Below, piece after piece: positions 27,890-35,663 of a stretch of DNA of 64,000 nt. Every line of letters begins with the position of its first letter. The first letter of the stretch is position 1. Source of the DNA: Pseudoalteromonas fuliginea (GTDB taxonomy: Bacteria; Pseudomonadota; Gammaproteobacteria; Enterobacterales; Alteromonadaceae); contig NZ_JJNZ01000031.1 in assembly GCF_000690055.1 (NCBI RefSeq), forward strand, positions 1 through 64,000. Direction: 5' to 3'. The translations under genes and the position numbers were made by a program. The notes below the pieces were generated by a model. That model was not told the DNA's origin, ran no database searches, and worked only from the letters and a program-made list of their open reading frames with translations.

Positions 27890-28765
27890 ATGAAACTTAT
27901 TAAACCATTACTTGGATTATTTTCTATAGCAGCGCTTAGCCCAATTGTGGTGCAGGCTAGCATGCCAAAAAGCCAAGTATTACTTGCTGATTTAAATACG
28001 CCTTATGGCTTACAAGTTAGTATTGTGAGTGATAAAAACAGTTATAACAACCAGCCACATTTAACAAATACAGGTTTATACTTTACTCATGAAGTAATTA
28101 CTGATGAGCAAAGCCAAACCGATATTGCTTATTATGACTTAACATCAAAACAAATCAGCAATATAACTAATTCTCCAGTAAGCGAATATTCACCAACGGT
28201 TATGCCAAGTGGTGATGCGATATCAGCGATTGTTGTAGAAGCTGACGGTAAGCAAAAATTGTGGCAATACCCACTCAAAAATGAAGATGCGCCAAGTCGT
28301 ATTTTTGATTGGATTGAACCTGTTGGGTACCATGCATGGGGTGTTCAAAATGATTTAGTGATGTTCATTTTAGGAAAGCCTCATACTCTTCAATATACTT
28401 CTGTTGCACAAGCGAAGGGGGAAATAGCAGCCAGTAATATTGGGCGAACGCTTATTTATAACAACTCAATGGCTGCATTTTTATTTAGTTACACTAAAAA
28501 CGAGCAACACATTTTAGCGAGTTTTAATCCGCAAGATAAACAAGTTGAAGACCTATTAAGGTTACCGGCTCAAGTTCAAGATTTTATTTTAAAAGATAAT
28601 ACGACCATTGCTTATGCTATTAAAAACCGCGTTTATCAGCGTAAACTTGATGGAAGTGATGAAATATCGCAATGGCTTAATTTAAGCACCTACTGCGAAA
28701 AAAATATAACAAGAATGAGTTACAACAATGAAAAGCTCGCTTTTGTATGTGATATAACAAAGTAA
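27890..28765 (+). CDS. Exported TolB-like beta-propeller protein
   Basis: 291 residues from ATG 27890 (GAGAAAG ahead). The first 24 residues form a signal peptide (MKLIKPLLGLFSIAALSPIV, then VQA). After it come repeated short strands of the WD40/TolB-like propeller type, for example LYFTHEVIT, IAYYDLTSKQI and SPTVMPSGDAISAIV, with LWQYPL later. Such proteins are periplasmic sensors or scaffolds with no assigned reaction. Only about four or five blades fit the length. Its own promoter must lie in the 157-bp divergent gap shared with prkB. Confidence 0.65.
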   Translation: MKLIKPLLGLFSIAALSPIVVQASMPKSQVLLADLNTPYGLQVSIVSDKNSYNNQPHLTNTGLYFTHEVITDEQSQTDIAYYDLTSKQISNITNSPVSEYSPTVMPSGDAISAIVVEADGKQKLWQYPLKNEDAPSRIFDWIEPVGYHAWGVQNDLVMFILGKPHTLQYTSVAQAKGEIAASNIGRTLIYNNSMAAFLFSYTKNEQHILASFNPQDKQVEDLLRLPAQVQDFILKDNTTIAYAIKNRVYQRKLDGSDEISQWLNLSTYCEKNITRMSYNNEKLAFVCDITK

Positions 28766-28840
28766 AGCAGACAAATAAATTCAGATTTTATTGTGTGTAT
28801 GCGTTAATCTAATGCGCAAATTAACTAATAGGGATTACAC

Positions 28841-29206
28841 GTGGCTTATAGTGCAGACGAGCTGACAGAGCAGCTTATTAAATTACAGTGCAGAAGTAAT
28901 TTTAAGATTAAAAATATTGCAGAGTACATGTTAGTAAACTCTAAAGAAGCATTTTATACCCACAGCGAAAGCGGCAAGGGTAAAATAGTAATTCGCCCAG
29001 CATTTGAGGTGTTTAGCGATGACTTTAATGATATTGATGGCGTAACGCGTGCGCAAGGGTACTTTCATAGCAGTGAGATGACACGCTTTCCTACGCGTAT
29101 TTTTAAAAGCGCTCAACCTATTCACTATGGTGTGGCATTTAAAATAAACTCTGAGCAAGCAGCAAAAGACTTTATAGCTAAGCTAACTATGATTATTGGT
29201 AATTAA
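28841..29206 (+). CDS. Uncharacterised small cytoplasmic protein
   Basis: 121 residues with no signal peptide or membrane segment. GTG start with AGGGA ahead. The composition is ordinary; a central FEVFSDDFNDIDGVTRAQG stretch and a C-terminal helix (SEQAAKDFIAKLTMIIG) are the most structured parts. I do not recognise the family. It follows the propeller gene by 75 bp and ends before a bidirectional terminator. Confidence 0.7.
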   Translation: MAYSADELTEQLIKLQCRSNFKIKNIAEYMLVNSKEAFYTHSESGKGKIVIRPAFEVFSDDFNDIDGVTRAQGYFHSSEMTRFPTRIFKSAQPIHYGVAFKINSEQAAKDFIAKLTMIIGN

Positions 29207-29221
29207 TAAAACATAAATGTA

Positions 29222-29253
29222 AAAAGCCGCTGAATTTATATTCAGCGGCTTTT
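29222..29253 (+). terminator. Bidirectional intrinsic terminator
   Basis: AAAAGCCGCTGAA (29222-29234) pairs perfectly with TTCAGCGGCTTTT (29241-29253) around a six-base loop. T-runs on both strands suit termination of the convergent genes ending at 29206 and 29283. Confidence 0.9.
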
Positions 29254-29282
29254 GTATTTTTATAGCTCAATAAACCTAATAA

Positions 29283-31856
29283 TTACTTACTTTTTAAGAA
29301 GCTATTAACCGATTCAAGTTCGCGTGTTTTAAGCGCAATACAATCGTTTGTGCTTTCTTCAAGCTTACTTAATGTACGAGCGTAACCAGCTACATCAGCT
29401 ACTTTTTCGTTAAAGAAGGTTTTTGTTGTCGCTAAGCTTTCTGCATCACAGCTTGCAGTTGTAAAGTACGGCAAGTTAGGAATAAAGAACGGCGGTAAAC
29501 TTGCTGTTACTTTATCGTAGTTACTGTAAACCCAATCAATAAATAATGCCTGGCGCTCATCTGTGTAACTTTGACCTGACAAAATAGTACGCATGTCAGA
29601 TGCCGTTACTTCATCCGTTAAGCTATAAGCTAATACCGCTTTTTGTAACTCAGGTTTACCAAAAAAGCCCATAGCTGCAAGCATGTTTGTGCGTACTTGC
29701 GGATCTTTAGTCGTTTTAAACGTTGTCATGAATTGATCAAGCAGCGCTTTGTCACCATGAAAAGCAGCAAGAGTTAAGTACGTGCCTGCTAAGTATGGGT
29801 CTACTTTTTGTGGATCATTTAAATAAACTTGCGTTTGTTCTTTGGCTTTATTGATGACGTTTTGATCTTCACCATCAAAACCTAAGCGTGATACAACGGC
29901 TGCACGAAGTTGTGCAATAGCAGCATCTTCACCCGCTTTTGCTTCTAAACCATATTTTTTAGCAGCAGGTGTTACTGCACCGCGAATAAATTCAGGCCAT
30001 AGGTCTTTATTGCTATCGTCTTTAAAAGTACGTTGTTGCGATACTAAGTAACCTAGCGCGGTATTTGCTACGCGAGGGTGACTATCGCTTACGAACACTT
30101 CAAGTGTTTGCATTAACTTAGCAGCAGATATAACACCAGCATCAAGTAGCGCATCAGTAGCCGATAGTAACGCTAAGCGTTCACGGTCACTCAGTACGCT
30201 TGGCGCCTTTTTAACAAGTGCGCTAAATTGTACATCATCCATTACCCAGCGGTAGTAGCCTAATGCACCTTGGTCAGGATAAATCCACTCTGGTTCAAAG
30301 TCTAAATCTAGTGTTTGGCTTTGTTTATTAAGTAATACGTTTGCTGTTTTTACTTTATCACCAGCACCATATTTAATTGCAACTGGTACATTCCATAACT
30401 GCTCTGGCGCATCAACGCCTGCGTTTACAAAGCGGCTTTGTGAAATAGTTACTTTGCTACCTTGTTGAGTTACTTTAACTAGTGGGAAAGAAGATTGCTC
30501 AATAAACGATTTTAAAACACTCGCTACGTCTTTATTTGACGCTTTACCAAGTGCTTCCCATAAGTCGGCTGCTTCAGCATTTTTATATGAAAACTCTTTT
30601 AAGTAGCTTTGAATACCTTTTTGAAATGCATCTTCGCCAATCCAGTTTTCAACCATAGCAAGTACTGAGCTGCCTTTACTGTAAGCAAGACCTAAACCGT
30701 CCATAATATCGGCTTCGGTTTTAATTGGCTTACGAATAGGCTTGGTGCTTAGGCGTGCATCAAGTGCCATTACGTTGTTTTGTGGCAGGTCTAAGTGCGA
30801 TTCAAACTCAGGGTTAAGCTGCTTAGTAATTTTTGCAGCCATCCAGCTAGCAAACGCTTCGTTTAACCATAAGTCGTTCCACCATTTCATAGTTACTAAG
30901 TTACCGTACCATTGGTGAGCAAGTTCGTGAGCAATAATTGATACATTACGTTGTTTTTTACTGCGTGTTGCTGCAGCTAAATCAACTAATAAAATATCTT
31001 CTCGGTAGGTTACTAAGCCGGAGTTTTCCATTGCGCCAAATGGAAACTCTGGTACCGCCACTGAGTCTAATTTTTTGTAAACGTAAGGAATACCAAAATA
31101 CGCTTCAAGTGCGCCCAGTACTTTTGGCATGTTTTCTTTTGCGTATTGGGCTAAGTGAATTTTACCTTGAGGGGTAATTACACGACCTGGAATTGGCATA
31201 CCTTTTATTTCTAACTCTTCAAATGGGCCAACAGCCATCGCGACTAAGTATGAAGGAATTGGCGGCGTTTTATCAAAGTAGTGTGTGGTCATATCGCCGT
31301 TAACGATTGCTTTAAGCTCAGGCGTATTTGAATATACTTTTTGTGATGTAGGCGCAGTAATCGTTAACTGAAATGGAATTTTGTAACTTGGCTCGTCAAA
31401 AACAGGAAATGCACGGCGTGCATCACTCATTTCAAATTGAGTAAATAAGTAAGGTGTGCCTTGGTCTAATGTTTTGTATAAACCAACACTTTGACGGTTA
31501 TATGGCGCTGAAAAATCAACTTTAAGTGTGTACTTACCTGGTTGAATTTGCTCATCACAGCTAAATTTTACTTTACCTGTTTTAAGCATTTCATTGTTTA
31601 AATCACAGTTTTCATCACCAAGCAGTTGCGCCATTTTAACAGCGTAAGCTACGCCATTTAATTCAATGTATTTTGTTGGTTTTAGTACTTCTAGGGAAAT
31701 CTCAGTCATCCCTGTGAATGTATCTTGGCTCGGGTCGAGTGTTAACGATACTTTTTGCGAGCTTGGTTTTGCGAGTTTTTCGATAACAAATTCGTTAGCG
31801 TTTGCAGCATTCATTGCCAGCGCAACGCTCACAGTTAAGAGGCTTTTGAGAAACAT
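29283..31856 (-). CDS. Exported M1 family aminopeptidase (PepN-like)
   Basis: 857 residues. A 20-residue signal peptide ends NAANA. The M1 N-terminal beta domain is followed by the exopeptidase motif GAMEN at 274-278 and the zinc site HELAH (310-314) with the third ligand Glu333 in NEAFA. The C-terminal helical ERAP1-like domain runs from about residue 530. It removes N-terminal residues from peptides, here after export, probably in the periplasm, and so differs from cytosolic PepN. A nutritional role in peptide use is inferred. Monocistronic. Confidence 0.93.
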   Translation of the reverse strand: MFLKSLLTVSVALAMNAANANEFVIEKLAKPSSQKVSLTLDPSQDTFTGMTEISLEVLKPTKYIELNGVAYAVKMAQLLGDENCDLNNEMLKTGKVKFSCDEQIQPGKYTLKVDFSAPYNRQSVGLYKTLDQGTPYLFTQFEMSDARRAFPVFDEPSYKIPFQLTITAPTSQKVYSNTPELKAIVNGDMTTHYFDKTPPIPSYLVAMAVGPFEELEIKGMPIPGRVITPQGKIHLAQYAKENMPKVLGALEAYFGIPYVYKKLDSVAVPEFPFGAMENSGLVTYREDILLVDLAAATRSKKQRNVSIIAHELAHQWYGNLVTMKWWNDLWLNEAFASWMAAKITKQLNPEFESHLDLPQNNVMALDARLSTKPIRKPIKTEADIMDGLGLAYSKGSSVLAMVENWIGEDAFQKGIQSYLKEFSYKNAEAADLWEALGKASNKDVASVLKSFIEQSSFPLVKVTQQGSKVTISQSRFVNAGVDAPEQLWNVPVAIKYGAGDKVKTANVLLNKQSQTLDLDFEPEWIYPDQGALGYYRWVMDDVQFSALVKKAPSVLSDRERLALLSATDALLDAGVISAAKLMQTLEVFVSDSHPRVANTALGYLVSQQRTFKDDSNKDLWPEFIRGAVTPAAKKYGLEAKAGEDAAIAQLRAAVVSRLGFDGEDQNVINKAKEQTQVYLNDPQKVDPYLAGTYLTLAAFHGDKALLDQFMTTFKTTKDPQVRTNMLAAMGFFGKPELQKAVLAYSLTDEVTASDMRTILSGQSYTDERQALFIDWVYSNYDKVTASLPPFFIPNLPYFTTASCDAESLATTKTFFNEKVADVAGYARTLSKLEESTNDCIALKTRELESVNSFLKSK

Positions 31857-32004
31857 AATGATCCCTAGATTGTTGTTGTTAGAAATTACCCTAAATAGGC
31901 TTTTTTATGCGTATATAATTAGGGATGTGGATATCCTAACAGCTTTTTTAAATAGAGTAATTGATTATAACAGTGACTTTAAGGGGAAATAGTAACAAAG
32001 TTTG

Positions 32005-32685
32005 TCAGTGACTTTCACGTGTTATAAAACGTTGCCAGTGCAGGTGTGAGTTAATAGTACGTATTTTTTGGATCACGTTATTTAATAAAAGCACGTCGTT
32101 AAATTCATCACATGAATATTCGTTAAAGCCCATTAAATAATTAAAGGCGTCTTTCGAGTTAGCCTGCAGAGCATGTATACGAACTTGTTGCTCAAAGTTG
32201 AGGCGTAAGCTGCTTATTGCTGTTTTCATGCCGAGTTGATCAACATTTGGTATATCACACTTTTGTAAATAGCCGGCTCGCTCACCTTCACCTGAAAACC
32301 AAATACGCACTTTTTCACTGTACCTGCCAGTTTTTGCGGGCAAGTCGAACATCAATCGGTGTTGATTTTGCGATTTAATAAACGCTATATATTCATTAAG
32401 ACCATAATTTATAAGCGCTTTGTGTACAGGGACTAAGCGGGGCTTTATTTTTCCGTGAGTATGAAAACTAAAACATAAAATATTTTGTTTAAAGATTAGA
32501 TCATCAAGTGTTAAGTAACCAATTTCGTCACTGTAAGCACCACTATAATATGAAATTAAGGGCAGCCAAAAGTGCCAATGTTTTGGTTGCTCGCGGATAA
32601 CTTTAACATCACCGTATATATATCCATTATAAAGTGTATGCAGCTCCATAGCTGAAAAAGGGCGACGGCCAAGATGGGTTTTCAA
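32005..32685 (-). CDS. Degenerate tyrosine-recombinase-like protein
   Basis: 226 residues. The core resembles the catalytic domain of integrase-type tyrosine recombinases: FWLPLISYYSGAYSDEI near 39-55 aligns with the usual WxPLIxLYTGARLxEI, KPRLVPVHKALI near 81-92 with the strand 2-3 hairpin, and ISSLRLNFE near 157-165 with the HSLRHTF box. The first catalytic Arg is Tyr51, both box-II His are replaced (Ser158, Leu162), only Arg161 remains and no terminal Tyr motif is seen. It is therefore probably catalytically dead but has an intact frame. TTG start with AAGGT ahead is favoured over ATG 32649. It stands alone. A DNA-binding role is inference. Confidence 0.5.
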   Translation of the reverse strand: MKTHLGRRPFSAMELHTLYNGYIYGDVKVIREQPKHWHFWLPLISYYSGAYSDEIGYLTLDDLIFKQNILCFSFHTHGKIKPRLVPVHKALINYGLNEYIAFIKSQNQHRLMFDLPAKTGRYSEKVRIWFSGEGERAGYLQKCDIPNVDQLGMKTAISSLRLNFEQQVRIHALQANSKDAFNYLMGFNEYSCDEFNDVLLLNNVIQKIRTINSHLHWQRFITRESH

Positions 32686-32770
32686 CGCAATACCTTGAAA
32701 ATAATGACGTATTATATTTTATACTCAAACCACAGTAAGATGCGAGTGTCGTTGAGGTTAAAATCAATTA

Positions 32771-32800
32771 AACCCAACGAGCAGCGGGACTCGTTGGGTT
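32771..32800 (-). terminator. Intrinsic terminator after the DUF2750 gene
   Basis: AACCCAACGAG (32771-32781) and CTCGTTGGGTT (32790-32800) form a perfect 11-bp stem with an eight-base loop; on the minus strand it is followed by TTTAATT. It lies 33 bp past the stop of the DUF2750 gene. Confidence 0.75.
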
Positions 32801-32832
32801 TCAGTAACTTTATAATAAGCTACGCTATCTGT

Positions 32833-33183
32833 TTATTCGCTTAATGCGCGAGCTAGACCAACAGGTTCAATTTCCACACATACTTGGTCATCATTCCAAT
32901 TAATACCAACTAGTGCGTTATCTTCGCTTAAATCTTCAACCCAAGCATCTAAAAACTCGTCAAGATTAATTTCTACAGGGCTGTAGTCTTTCCATTCTTC
33001 TTTACATTGTGCCTTAGCAGCTTCTTCGCTTTCCCAAAGTAGTAATACGTCAGTTTCGTCAAATTGATTTGAATCACATACTACAAAGCCATTATCTTCT
33101 GCACCTAGCGCCCAAATTACTTCGCTAACACGTACTTTTTCTACAAAGTTAACTAGTTGTGATTCAATTTCGATATCGCTCAT
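32833..33183 (-). CDS. DUF2750 domain protein
   Basis: 116 residues, strongly acidic. The order of conserved blocks fits DUF2750: VIWALGAEDNGFVV, VLLLWESEEAAKAQC, YSPVEINLDEFLDAW and a late IEPVGLARAL. No function is established for the family. Cytoplasmic, single gene with AAGGT ribosome site and its own hairpin terminator. Confidence 0.75.
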   Translation of the reverse strand: MSDIEIESQLVNFVEKVRVSEVIWALGAEDNGFVVCDSNQFDETDVLLLWESEEAAKAQCKEEWKDYSPVEINLDEFLDAWVEDLSEDNALVGINWNDDQVCVEIEPVGLARALSE

Positions 33184-33436
33184 GTGTTTACCTTTTTAAT
33201 TAGTGACTAGGATTAGTATCTATAGCTGCTTGGCGTTGGTTATATTACTTATGAAAAGCAATAAATTACGAATGTTGGCAAAAATGAGTCAACAAACGAA
33301 AGCAAATCCAATCAAGCGGGCAGTATAAACTGATGTTGAAGCATTCACAGCCTTTAAATTCATCACCAGTTAAATGGGCAGTTAAATAGTTTAATGTTTC
33401 AACAATATGTTCATTTTATGAAATTAAAGCGTAAGT
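33184..33436. other. Intergenic stretch with nothing recognised
   Basis: Part of an 847-bp gap upstream of the DUF2750 gene. A 25-codon basic frame at 33251-33328 has no ribosome site and is not called. The rest of the gap is made of repeats listed separately. Confidence 0.4.
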
Positions 33437-33751
33437 AATCTGAATTCTGGATAATAAACTTACCCTAGTCAGTTATTTTTAACGCTAACTGCGTTGAACT
33501 TACTTGTAATTGGCCCACTATTGGCGCGTAAACTTGCCTTGTTTTCACTGAAAACCTCTGGCTAGGACCTGTTTATCTTTCGAGGTTAAACATGTGCTGC
33601 CCGTAGGGTTCTGTCTAGGGCTATTTATTCTTTGTTGCTCGGTTTTTACTTAGCCCATTAGGTTATAAACCTTACGCCGCGATTAAATAGCTCCTAGAGA
33701 ACAATAAATTTAAATACCATTATGGTTCAATATATTAGTAAAAATTCTTGC
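33437..33751 (+). repeat. Family A repeat, copy A3, interrupted by element B1
   Basis: The left end (AATCTGAATTCTGG) and the first 125 bp follow copies A1 and A2. Similarity resumes at CTAGAGAACAATAAATTTAA (33694 on) and runs to about 33751, matching the right part of A2. The two halves are separated by 128 bp of unrelated sequence flanked by CTAG. The right terminal repeat is lost and joins a 45-bp block also seen at 3-47. Confidence 0.7.
33566..33693 (+). mobile_element. Family B MITE-like insertion B1 inside repeat A3
   Basis: 128 bp flanked by a direct CTAG (33562-33565 and 33694-33697), which fits a 4-bp target duplication. The ends are imperfect inverted repeats (GACCTGTTTA and, read from the other end, GAGCTATTTA). 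The first 17 bases match copy B2 at 40255. There is no reading frame. CTAG-type duplications and similar ends occur in some IS5-family elements, so a non-autonomous derivative is possible. Confidence 0.6.
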
Positions 33752-33752
33752 T

Positions 33753-33797
33753 TAGTTCTAGCGCAGTTTCCTTATCGTTAAATAGACACCATATATA
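33753..33797 (+). repeat. 45-bp dispersed block D
   Basis: Ungapped match of about 38 of 45 bases to positions 3-47 of the window. In both places it ends CATATATA and is followed by all or part of a family C MITE. Possibly the outer part of a longer version of family A. Confidence 0.55.
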
Positions 33798-33954
33798 ATA
33801 CCAATTCGCTTAATTAAATAATCTATTTTGAAGTAAGAAAATCGTGTCGATAACAAGGAAAAATTTCGTTATTTGTTCTATATCAGAAGTTTTTAACGTA
33901 GCTAGCGTCAGATTTGATATCTCAGATTGATTAAGTATTATTGCGGATTGGTAT
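33798..33954 (+). mobile_element. Family C MITE-like element
   Basis: 157 bp with terminal inverted repeats ATACCAATTCGC (33798-33809) and GCGGATTGGTAT (33943-33954), 11 of 12 matching, and further inner similarity near TTAAT. No coding capacity. A single right end of the same element remains at 49-60. Confidence 0.65.
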
Positions 33955-33982
33955 AAGAAAGTTGGTATTAATTGCTCATTAA

Positions 33983-34004
33983 AAAAGCCGCAAAAGCGGC
34001 TTTT
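33983..34004 (-). terminator. Intrinsic terminator after the parvulin gene
   Basis: AAAAGCCGC (33983-33991), loop AAAA, GCGGCTTTT (33996-34004): a perfect stem with a T-run on the minus strand, 27 bp past the stop of the parvulin gene. Confidence 0.85.
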
Positions 34005-34030
34005 AGAAGTTTTACTTACAATACAAAAAT

Positions 34031-34312
34031 TTATTCTGAACGGCTAGTAACTTCAAGTAAATGATAACCAAATTGTGTTTGTACTGGGCCTTGTACTTGG
34101 TTAATAGGCGCAGAAAACACCACTTTATCAAATTCTGGTACCATCATGCCCGGTCCAAACTCGCCAAGGGCGCCGCCATCTTGACCTGAAGGACAGTTAG
34201 AGTGGTTTTTTGCTAATTCAGCAAAATCTTCACCTTGTTCAATTTTTGTTTTTAAGTCTAAGCATTGTGCTTCGCTATCTACTAATATGTGTCGTGCGCT
34301 TGCCACTGTCAT
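34031..34312 (-). CDS. ppiC: Parvulin-type peptidyl-prolyl isomerase PpiC
   Basis: 93 residues, a free-standing rotamase domain as in E. coli PpiC (93). Motifs: ARHILVDSE at the start, HSNCPSGQDGGALGEFGPGM in the middle, VFSAPINQVQGPVQTQFGYH, then HLLEV at the end. Cytoplasmic prolyl isomerase that speeds folding. Start ATG 34312 has GGGAGA ahead. Single gene with its own terminator. Confidence 0.95.
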   Translation of the reverse strand: MTVASARHILVDSEAQCLDLKTKIEQGEDFAELAKNHSNCPSGQDGGALGEFGPGMMVPEFDKVVFSAPINQVQGPVQTQFGYHLLEVTSRSE

Positions 34313-34398
34313 AAAATCTCCCGCTTATTTATGTGGTGTTTTTTTAACCTAATGAAATGTCATTCTAGTTAGTTTCAACTAATTGTACCAGTATAAAC

Positions 34399-34971
34399 TT
34401 AATTATTAGAAAGTGTATTTTCAATTGCCGTAATCATCTTTTCTGAGTTAGGTGACACTTTGCTGTTAAATCGTAAAATTGTTTTGCGATCTGCAGATAC
34501 TAGGTATTTATAAAAATTCCAATTAGGGGAACTAGTTTGCTCATTTAGGTGTTTAAAAATAGGATTGGCATCACTGCCTCGTACTTCACTGGTAGCAAAC
34601 ATAGGAAAAGTAACCCCATAATTAATAAAGCAGACTTTAGCTGTCGCTTTTTCATCATTTTCTTCTTGAAAGAAATCGTCAGAAGGAAACCCTAAGACAA
34701 CTAACCCCTGATTTTTATATTGTTTATAAAGTGCTTCTAAACCTTTAAATTGAGGTGTGAAACCGCAGTTACTGGCTGTATTAACGATCAATAAAGGCTT
34801 ATTTTTAAACTGACATAAGTTGATTGACTCTTCAGAACGTAACTTACGTATATTGACGTTAGTAAAATCTTGGCATGTTGTGGCCACGTGCTTATCAATT
34901 GATTCTGTTTGAGCATGAAGTGGTGTATTTATTAATAAAACCCCTAACCCGAGTAATATTTTTTTTAGCAT
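34399..34971 (-). CDS. Exported glutathione-peroxidase family thiol peroxidase
   Basis: 190 residues. A signal peptide of about 20 residues (LLGLGVLLINTPLHA) precedes a thioredoxin-like fold. The peroxidatic Cys lies in TASNCGFTPQ, the resolving-region Gln motif is altered to GFPSDDFFQEEND, and the conserved Trp of SPNWNFYKY is present. It is a Cys, not Sec, enzyme and probably uses thioredoxin-like partners to reduce hydroperoxides in the periplasm. The replaced FxxQEPG loop is a mild oddity. Monocistronic; the next gene diverges. Confidence 0.88.
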   Translation of the reverse strand: MLKKILLGLGVLLINTPLHAQTESIDKHVATTCQDFTNVNIRKLRSEESINLCQFKNKPLLIVNTASNCGFTPQFKGLEALYKQYKNQGLVVLGFPSDDFFQEENDEKATAKVCFINYGVTFPMFATSEVRGSDANPIFKHLNEQTSSPNWNFYKYLVSADRKTILRFNSKVSPNSEKMITAIENTLSNN

Positions 34972-35042
34972 AGCTAACGACCTAAACTTTACGATTGTTT
35001 GAGTGGATGATCATACGCTAATATGGAGAAAATTGATCAACC

Positions 35043-35543
35043 ATGCAATCTATTATGACAACCCGTTTAGCAACTATAAATGATCTTAGCGAAATCGTAG
35101 CAATTTACAACGAGACTATTGCTGGTCGAATGGTGACTGCTGACACTGAAGAAGTGACCGTTGAAGAAAAGCGTGAGTGGTTTAATAGCCATACACAAAA
35201 AAGACCTATTTATGTTTACTGTGAGAATAACAAAATACTCGCATGGCTTAGTTATAAATCATTTTATGGTCGCCCAGCTTACGATGGCACTGTTGAAATG
35301 AGCATATATATTACCGCAAAAGCACAAGGTAAAGGGCTTGGCAAAAAGTTGATGGAATTTGCACAAATCCAAGCTAAACAACTAAATATACGCGTATTGC
35401 TAGGATTTATTTTTAGCCACAACTTACCAAGTGTAAATCTATTTAAACATTTTGGCTTCGATGTTTGGGGAGAGTTACCCAATGTCGCTATGATGGATAG
35501 TAAGCTTTATAGCCTTACTATTTTCGGAAAACATGTAGAATAA
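35043..35543 (+). CDS. GNAT acetyltransferase, phosphinothricin-acetyltransferase-like
   Basis: 166 residues. Standard GNAT topology with the acetyl-CoA loop KAQGKGLGKKLM near 97-108. The N-terminal ATINDLSEIVAIYNETI and EKREWFNSH blocks and FIFSHNLPSVNLFKHFGF match the pat/bar subgroup, which often acetylates methionine sulfone or related amino acids rather than herbicide. ATG 35043 is used; ATG 35055 is nearly as good because the GGAG site is far from both. Substrate not predictable. Confidence 0.88.
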   Translation: MQSIMTTRLATINDLSEIVAIYNETIAGRMVTADTEEVTVEEKREWFNSHTQKRPIYVYCENNKILAWLSYKSFYGRPAYDGTVEMSIYITAKAQGKGLGKKLMEFAQIQAKQLNIRVLLGFIFSHNLPSVNLFKHFGFDVWGELPNVAMMDSKLYSLTIFGKHVE

Positions 35544-35663
35544 AGTTCGTATCTCTTTTAGGTAAAAAATTCTTATAAAATAACGCTAAGAACCTATGCT
35601 AACTAAACAATAATAGGCTACGCTATTAATATATTAAGTTAATTATTTTTAAAGTGTAGCTTG

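Noticed and set aside
33251..33328. 25-codon basic reading frame
   Set aside because: No ribosome binding site, no similarity recognised and it lies in a repeat-rich gap.
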